DNA of 64,000 nt from Sphagnum compactum (Eukaryota > Bryophyta > Sphagnopsida > Sphagnales). The position numbers and the translations under genes were made by a program. Of the stretch, positions 58,960-64,000 are shown one piece after another. Position 1 is the first letter of the stretch. Every line of letters begins with the position of its first letter. Below the pieces are notes generated by a model, which searched no databases, was not told the DNA's origin, and saw only the letters and a program-made list of their open reading frames with translations. Location of the stretch: assembly GCA_965153455.1 (NCBI GenBank), contig OZ234498.1, positions 11,160,001 to 11,224,000 on the forward strand, given 5' to 3'.

Positions 58960-59589
58960 CCCACCACCCTTTTTTTTTTTTTGGTTTCTTTCCCGCAGTG
59001 GCGGAGGGCGGGGATGGCGGCTTTTCTCTTTGGGGGAGGGGTGGGTTTCCATTAAATAAATTATTTTTTCGCGGACGGTTATAGGCTCTCTCTCCTTTCT
59101 AGCTTCGTGTACACAGAAACTCTGGCGCGTAAAGCTCTTTTGTCGAGACGAAGGACGCCCGCGTCTTCTTTCTCTCTCTCTCACGTTCGTTCTCGGAGGG
59201 GACGTCGTCGCAGATTTGCAGATTTATAGAGAGGGGTAGCGCATCTGTGGACTAGATCTTGATGTGACGAGAGAGTAAAGCTCCTGTAGGAGTTTTTCTT
59301 GGCTTTGGTCGTGGAGGATTTGGTGGTGGAAATGGCGAGATCGGGGTTGGAGAGACTGGAGGATGTGTTTTTGTCCTCTGCCATGTTTTGCAACAGGTGG
59401 AAGGATAGGTTTGTTTGAGAGAAGGTTTGAAGAGATAGTGAGTAGCTAAGGAAGTGAGGAAGTGAGGTTGCGGAATCGTAGTTCTCTCTTTGAACAGTGC
59501 TCGTGGGGTATACATTTGTGGGGGGTAGGTTTTGTTCTGGAGTTTTGTCTGTGTTTGTTTTTTTGTTTGTTTGTTTTGAGGTTTTCAAA
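58960..59589 (+). promoter_or_regulatory. Probable promoter and 5' leader of the AP2/ERF gene
   Basis: The sequence shifts abruptly from AT-rich to GC-balanced. A CTCTCTCTCCTTTC / TTTCTCTCTCTCTCACG pyrimidine tract (59087-59184) is typical of plant core promoters and leaders. An AUG-stop pair (ATGTGA) lies at 59262-59267 and a 28-codon upstream ORF at 59332-59418, before the main ATG at 59590. The transcription start and any leader intron are not determined. Confidence 0.55.
59332..59418 (+). CDS. Upstream ORF (28 codons) in the AP2/ERF leader
   Basis: ATG at 59332 in good context (GAAATGG) opens a peptide starting MARSGLERLEDVF and ending NRWKDRFV, with TGA at 59416-59418. It would repress or tune translation of the ERF if the leader includes it. 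The peptide is amphipathic and looks less random than neighbouring frames, but conservation is unknown. Confidence 0.4.
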   Translation: MARSGLERLEDVFLSSAMFCNRWKDRFV

Positions 59590-61558
59590 ATGCCTGATCA
59601 GAAGATATGTCACGATGGACATCGCTCGGTCGAGTTGCAGGAGTTCGATAATTTGGCCGCCAGGTGTCATGGCTCTTCCGGGCTTCGAACCCCGTCTCTG
59701 CGTGCTGACCGCTGCGATTTGAACCGTGTCTCCGCGGCGTTCCTCGCCAAGGATTTCGATGCCAAGTCCTTTTCCCTTTGCGCTGGTGGTGGTGGTGGTG
59801 TCGCTAATGGGGTTTCACCGCTCTCTACGCTTCTCAACACGGCGCAGAGTCAGCCGTTGGCGAAGCCGTCGTCGACGCCTGCCTCAGCAGCAGCACCTGT
59901 CAGCGACTCGGCAGCCAAGGCCAGCGTCACTTCTCTGAAGATAGCACCGCGGCGGGGACGACCCCTGAAGACCGTCCGTGCAGGCCCTGTCCTGTAAGCT
60001 CAATCTCCGCATTCCTCATGAAACTGCCGTGCTTTCTTATGTCTGCGTGCTTCCCAGGTCTGTCATAAACTGTTGTTCCCTGACTCGGCAGCAAGAGATG
60101 GTAGAGCGACAGTTTAAGCTTGAGCTTTGACTGCTTCAATTGCCATGTGTGTACGTACGTACGCATGTGTCTTGCATGTGTCTTTGTTCGGATTGCTAAA
60201 CAGTTGTTTCCTTTGTCGTCACAGAAGGGTAGCAGTACATGCTGCGGTGAAGTCCTTGGAGACAGAGAGAGAAGTAAAGTTAGAGCCTAAGAAACCCAAG
60301 CCGCTTCCTCAACAAGAACCAGTAAAGATTGCCTCAGATGGTAATCCAACCGAGTACCGAGGTGTGCGTGTCCGTCCAGGAGTGAAGGGATATCTAGTAG
60401 AGATCCGACCAAGGCGCTGGAAGAGGACGATTTGGTTAGGGACATACACAACATCCCCTGAGGCTGCTCGAGCCTATGATGCTGGCATTTTTTACACCGG
60501 CAAAAGCATCCCTTTCAACTTCCAGGATTCAAAGGGCTCATTCCCACCTCTACCCGAACATCTGTCACTTGATGATTTTGACCCAGTTGTCATGGACGAG
60601 ATCAAGGTGTTTGTGAAGGAAAAGGCTCTGGAAGCAGCCATGAGGGAGAAGGTAACAACAACACAAGAATTACCACACACCAAAAAGAAGAAAGTTGAGA
60701 ATGAAAGTAGCTCAGTTGGAGCAGAAGAACAATGTGCTTTGTCCTCTGACAAAATGGAAGAACCATGCATAATGTCCTGTGACAAAATGGCCTCTGACAA
60801 CTATGAAGATGCACATGTTAAGAATCAAGGCGATGATGGTTGGGACACCATCACTCCAAATCCTTTTGAAAACCTGGAACCCCTTCCATATGAACTTCCA
60901 AACTGTAATGACCAAGCTTTTTGGAATGATGTGAATTTCTGGGCTGGGATTCCTCTTGTGGTACATGATTACAAGCCTCAAACTGGTATGTTTGGAGATG
61001 AAGACCTCAACAACACACAACAAGCTTCATGTCTCATGGATGAAGCATCGTTTGATCGATGCCATCAGGAAGAGAAGGTAGGGCTCATGAACAGGGTGTT
61101 TACTTATGCCCATTTCCTATAATAGGTTTTCCTGTTGCTTTCTCCCCCTGCTGATCTTATGTATCATGAGTGGGATTTTTTCGTTCATGCTGTAATGAAG
61201 AGAACGTAAGCCTGATGAAAAGCACCACCTCCTACCATGCCCATCATTAAAGTAAATTGAATGTTGTTTACTCAAATCTTAATCTTCCTTGATGGTATAA
61301 TCATGATGATGTGTGGTCTTTCTGGTTGCCTTGGTTGGAGCTTGTGGAGTAGTTGTGGAAGCAGGTCCTGGTTTCCTAAGCTTTCTCTATTTGGTCTTGT
61401 GAATGCAGCAGGTGGTGGTTGCAGAAACTGGTTTCCAGTCAGTATTTGTTTCCAAGAGCAATGGAGACTCGTGCACCCTGAACCTGCATTCGTGGGCACT
61501 CGAGTCCTTTGATCCAGCTGTACAGGATCCATCACAGGTGATGGATGTTCTTTCTTGA
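59590..61558 (+). CDS. AP2/ERF-domain transcription factor with AT-hook-like motif, 3 coding exons
   Basis: This is a predicted nuclear DNA-binding regulator. Exons 59590-59993, 60225-61077 and 61409-61558 join in phase to 468 residues. A single AP2/ERF domain spans about 179-235, starting EYRGVRVRPGVKGYLVEIRP and including WLGTYTTSPEAARAYDAG, the expected WLGT and AARAYD cores. The usual RPWGKW first-strand segment is replaced by RPGVKGY, so it is not a standard DREB or ERF and subgroup is left open. An RRGRPLK AT-hook-like motif lies at 121-127, close to the exon 1 end. EVKLEPKK is a PsiKxE motif. The middle is acidic with repeated SDKM segments. The third exon (VVVAETGFQSVFVSKS ... VMDVLS) is supported by acceptor, phase and protein-like composition. 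If intron 2 is retained, translation ends at 61122 after VGLMNRVFTYAHFL. Confidence 0.92.
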
Positions 61559-61940
61559 ATGTGAGGGTTATGATTCATGTGCCTTCCCTGAAGCTGACAA
61601 GTCCCATGATGACACTGTGTGAAGATGCTTTGTTCCTGTATTGAAACTGTGAGGGTGCAAGCCTTTGTGTCTGGTTGCATGAACTCAAAAGTATTTGTTG
61701 AGTCAGGCAGCTGAACAATGAGCACAAGCTCTCAGTTAGGCCTCAGTAATATGCTTATTGTAGGGGATAATATGGTTGGTTGAGAGAGACTGTCCTTTTC
61801 ACAGACCATTCAGTCATTGTTCATGTGTTGTGCTCTCTGACCAGTCCACATAATATAGGGGCTCTCTCTATTTAAAGCTGTCTACTGGCTTTATCTCAAT
61901 GCTGATTTTGACCTGTTAGCAGAATAGTGGGATATTATTT
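61559..61940 (+). other. Probable 3' UTR of the AP2/ERF gene
   Basis: It follows the TGA at 61556-61558 and has transcript-like composition. No protein-like ORF or clear polyadenylation site was identified. Confidence 0.4.
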
Positions 61941-62327
61941 GTCATGCTTATATCCTTTAGATTGTAACTGCAGGTCAGGGTCAGAAATAGGCTAATGAGT
62001 CAGTCAGCAAACACCTCTGTTACTTTGAAATGTAATATAGAAGTATTGCGAATGATGTTGTGCATGTTGGCAGACACCCTTTCACATGCTCTTCTGGACT
62101 GTGATAGTTGTGAAGGATTGACTGTGGTCATGTGTCATGCTTATATATGCTTTAGTTTGTAATTGCAGGTCAGGGTCAGAAACAGGCTGATGAGTCAGTC
62201 AGCAAACACCTCTGTTAGCTTGAAATGTAGTATAGAAGTATTGTGAATGATGTTGTGCATGTTGGCAGACACCCTTTCACATGCTCTTCTTGATCATGAT
62301 AGTTGTGAAGGATTGACTATGGTCATG
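61941..62327. repeat. 193-bp tandem duplication downstream of the AP2/ERF gene
   Basis: GTCATGCTTATAT starts copies at 61941 and 62134. Both contain CAGGTCAGGGTCAGAAA, GAGTCAGTCAGCAAACACCT, TGATGTTGTGCATGTTGGCA and GACACCCTTTCACATGCTCT. The copies are over 90% identical by eye. Confidence 0.93.
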
Positions 62328-62849
62328 TTTTGTAATGTAGTGTTGAAATGGCACAATCTTGTAAAATGAGAGACTTCTGTTATAAGTTTGCAGATTAGGA
62401 TATGGCTTTGAAGTAGGTCCCTATGCATACCATTAAGACAATGGTCATGATGTACTTGCAAGCAAGCTAGAATCTAAACTTTTTCATTTACCTCCATCTT
62501 TCCAACCCTTGATTGGGTCGAGGGTTTCTACTTTGAATGGGTTGAGGGAATGCTGACTGACTGACTGTACATGGTTTGCTTCTCTCTTTCTCCAAACATC
62601 TAATCTGCAGTGCAGCCTTAAGATAATGGCAATGGCTCAACATGAAGATGCAGTTCTGCAGTAACATGCAGAGAGATCTTTTTCACTTTTTATACCCAAA
62701 AAAGTCTTCTAAGTTCAATTCTACTTCTAATGGCTTCTCTTGTAACTTGTTAGATCTGGTAGCTAAGCAATGTCAAGGTATTTCTTGTGATATCTTTGAC
62801 AAACCCCAGCTTCAACCAGAGTATGCAGGTATGAGCATGATAACTATGC

Positions 62850-62940
62850 CTCATGTTCAGTCCAATATCTCTATTTCTGCTAAGTTGGGTGTTATCTGAT
62901 GTTCATTCCAATATCTCTATTTCTGATAAGTTGGGCATAT
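62850..62940. repeat. ~46-bp tandem duplication
   Basis: ATGTTCA(G/T)TCCAATATCTCTATTTCTG(C/A)TAAGTTGGG occurs twice in direct succession. It is non-coding or part of an untranslated region. Confidence 0.85.
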
Positions 62941-64000
62941 CAATAGTTGGTTTTTGAAGTTTGAGGCTTTGAAGTTCTGAAGTTTTCTTTGTTTCTCAGA
63001 TGGTCAGTCTTATTGGCCTGAAGAAGAAAGGCTACCCTCTAAAGATTCTGCTAAAGAGTACTAGAGGGTTGCTCAATAAGGAGAGAATCTTTTTTGGAAT
63101 TTCAGCATTTGGAGTCTAGGGAATGATTTTGTATAGTCGTGTGAGTGTGGAGCCTTTTGAAGCCCACATGGTCCTTGTCTCTTTGTTCTTATTGTCTATT
63201 ATTCTTTATTTTTTCCTTCTTTTTGTGCATTCCTGCTCTTTTGTTTTCTGTTATTTCCCCTCTGTTTTTCTCTCTGTTTTATCCCTTCTTTGGTGTCAAA
63301 TTACTAACCAATATCATAGCTCACACAGTCTTCCCGTTGCTTCCAGGCTTGCGACAGAAGCTGAATATGTAAGTTAGGGGTTACATTGGGTTATACCCAC
63401 TGTAGTGAGGTGATGAAGTCACTGGGTAAGTTGTGATCAAGAGACCGTTGTTGAAGTTGCAAGTCATATTGTTCTTGCGTACGTTCAATGCGTACTTGAA
63501 TATGTGTAGGAGTTTGAGGCTAAAGGGTACATTACCAAGATCTATTGGCATAGCAAATCATGTCTTGTGCCTAATGTTGCCCATACAAAACAAATCTATT
63601 TATGATCAAAGATGGTGATATAGACATGAACACAAGATAAGCAACCTTGACACACCTATTATGAGTTGTTCACACAATGAAAATGTTGTGAATCATTGTT
63701 CATATCATATAGGCTTATATTAAGAAAACAAGAGATTAAAGATGCTTAACTAGATGTAAATTACCTCATTAGTGGGTTCAAGAGTGTAAAAGGAATTAAT
63801 ATTATTTTTTATTATGGTTATGAAATGTTAAAAATAGTTTAATTTAAATAAAGTTAAATGTAAGGTTTTGAGGATGAGGATTTTATAACCAAATTCAAAA
63901 GGAATCACAATTCATTGTGTTCAATTCAATTTGTATTCAAATTGCATTGAATTTACAACAATTATGGTAGCCATGTGGTTCATGGTTCATTTTTTACAAA
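62941..64000. other. Terminal intergenic stretch, no gene seen
   Basis: A T/C-rich tract (63170-63295) precedes a stretch whose + frame contains RLATEAEYVS, faintly like the TEAEY block of copia RNase H. It is too short to call. The rest is AT-rich. Confidence 0.4.

Noticed and set aside
58924-59588. Overlapping minus-strand ORFs antisense to the ERF leader
   Set aside because: They arise from the GC-richer leader and promoter. Their peptides (KEREPITVREK and similar) are low complexity and no start or splice context supports a gene.
63123-63377. Possible copia RNase H fragment (RLATEAEYVS)
   Set aside because: Only one short block resembles the family and its surroundings do not continue the similarity.

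Overview
This is nuclear DNA of a land plant. The evidence is three intron-rich genes of plant type: a JMJ14/JMJ16-type H3K4 demethylase, a plant-style zf-4CXXC_R1 (CDCA7-related) protein and an AP2/ERF transcription factor. They sit in long AT-rich intergenic sequence full of microsatellites, CCCTAAA/TTTAGGG-type motifs and decayed transposons (hAT, Ty1/copia, non-LTR, MITEs). Gene structure and element types suggest a seed-free plant such as a fern, lycophyte or bryophyte, but this is a weak inference and no species is claimed.

Layout. Positions 1-4560 are intergenic, with a (GA)n tract, an 83-bp telobox-bearing tandem repeat and a ~120-bp duplication. Positions 4560-12950 hold the JmjN/JmjC/C5HC2/FYRN/FYRC demethylase gene on the + strand: 12 coding exons and 1633 residues by my reconstruction. 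A G-quadruplex-like leader lies upstream and minisatellites lie inside introns. Positions 13-26.7 kb are AT-rich and gene-poor, with tandem arrays and a broken hAT transposase interrupted by a copia reverse-transcriptase piece. Positions 26.8-32.7 kb hold the CDCA7-related zinc-finger gene on the + strand (9 coding exons, about 1052 residues). Positions 33-38.8 kb are a patchwork of a foldback MITE, a minisatellite whose phases are all open on the minus strand, two orphan in-phase exons, a partial SRP54 pseudogene on the minus strand and several tandem arrays. Positions 39-57 kb are intergenic, with an unclassified minus-strand coding remnant and a ~2.2 kb decayed non-LTR retrotransposon. Positions 57.3-58 kb contain a hairpin and a MITE with near-perfect terminal inverted repeats. 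Positions 59-61.6 kb hold the AP2/ERF gene on the + strand (3 coding exons, 468 residues) with upstream ORFs in its probable leader, followed by a 193-bp tandem duplication.

All three intact genes encode predicted nuclear chromatin or transcription proteins. The first would remove H3K4 methylation; the second belongs to the zinc-finger family whose animal members recruit the HELLS remodeller to methylated or hemimethylated DNA; the third would bind DNA directly. They are far apart and each has its own leader, so adjacency does not imply joint function. Exon coordinates were deduced by hand from GT/AG sites, phase and family conservation. Most junctions of the demethylase and ERF genes are phase-consistent and look solid. 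Exon 4 of the zinc-finger gene is ambiguous. I saw no CRISPR array, rRNA or convincing tRNA gene, and no obvious novel multi-gene system.
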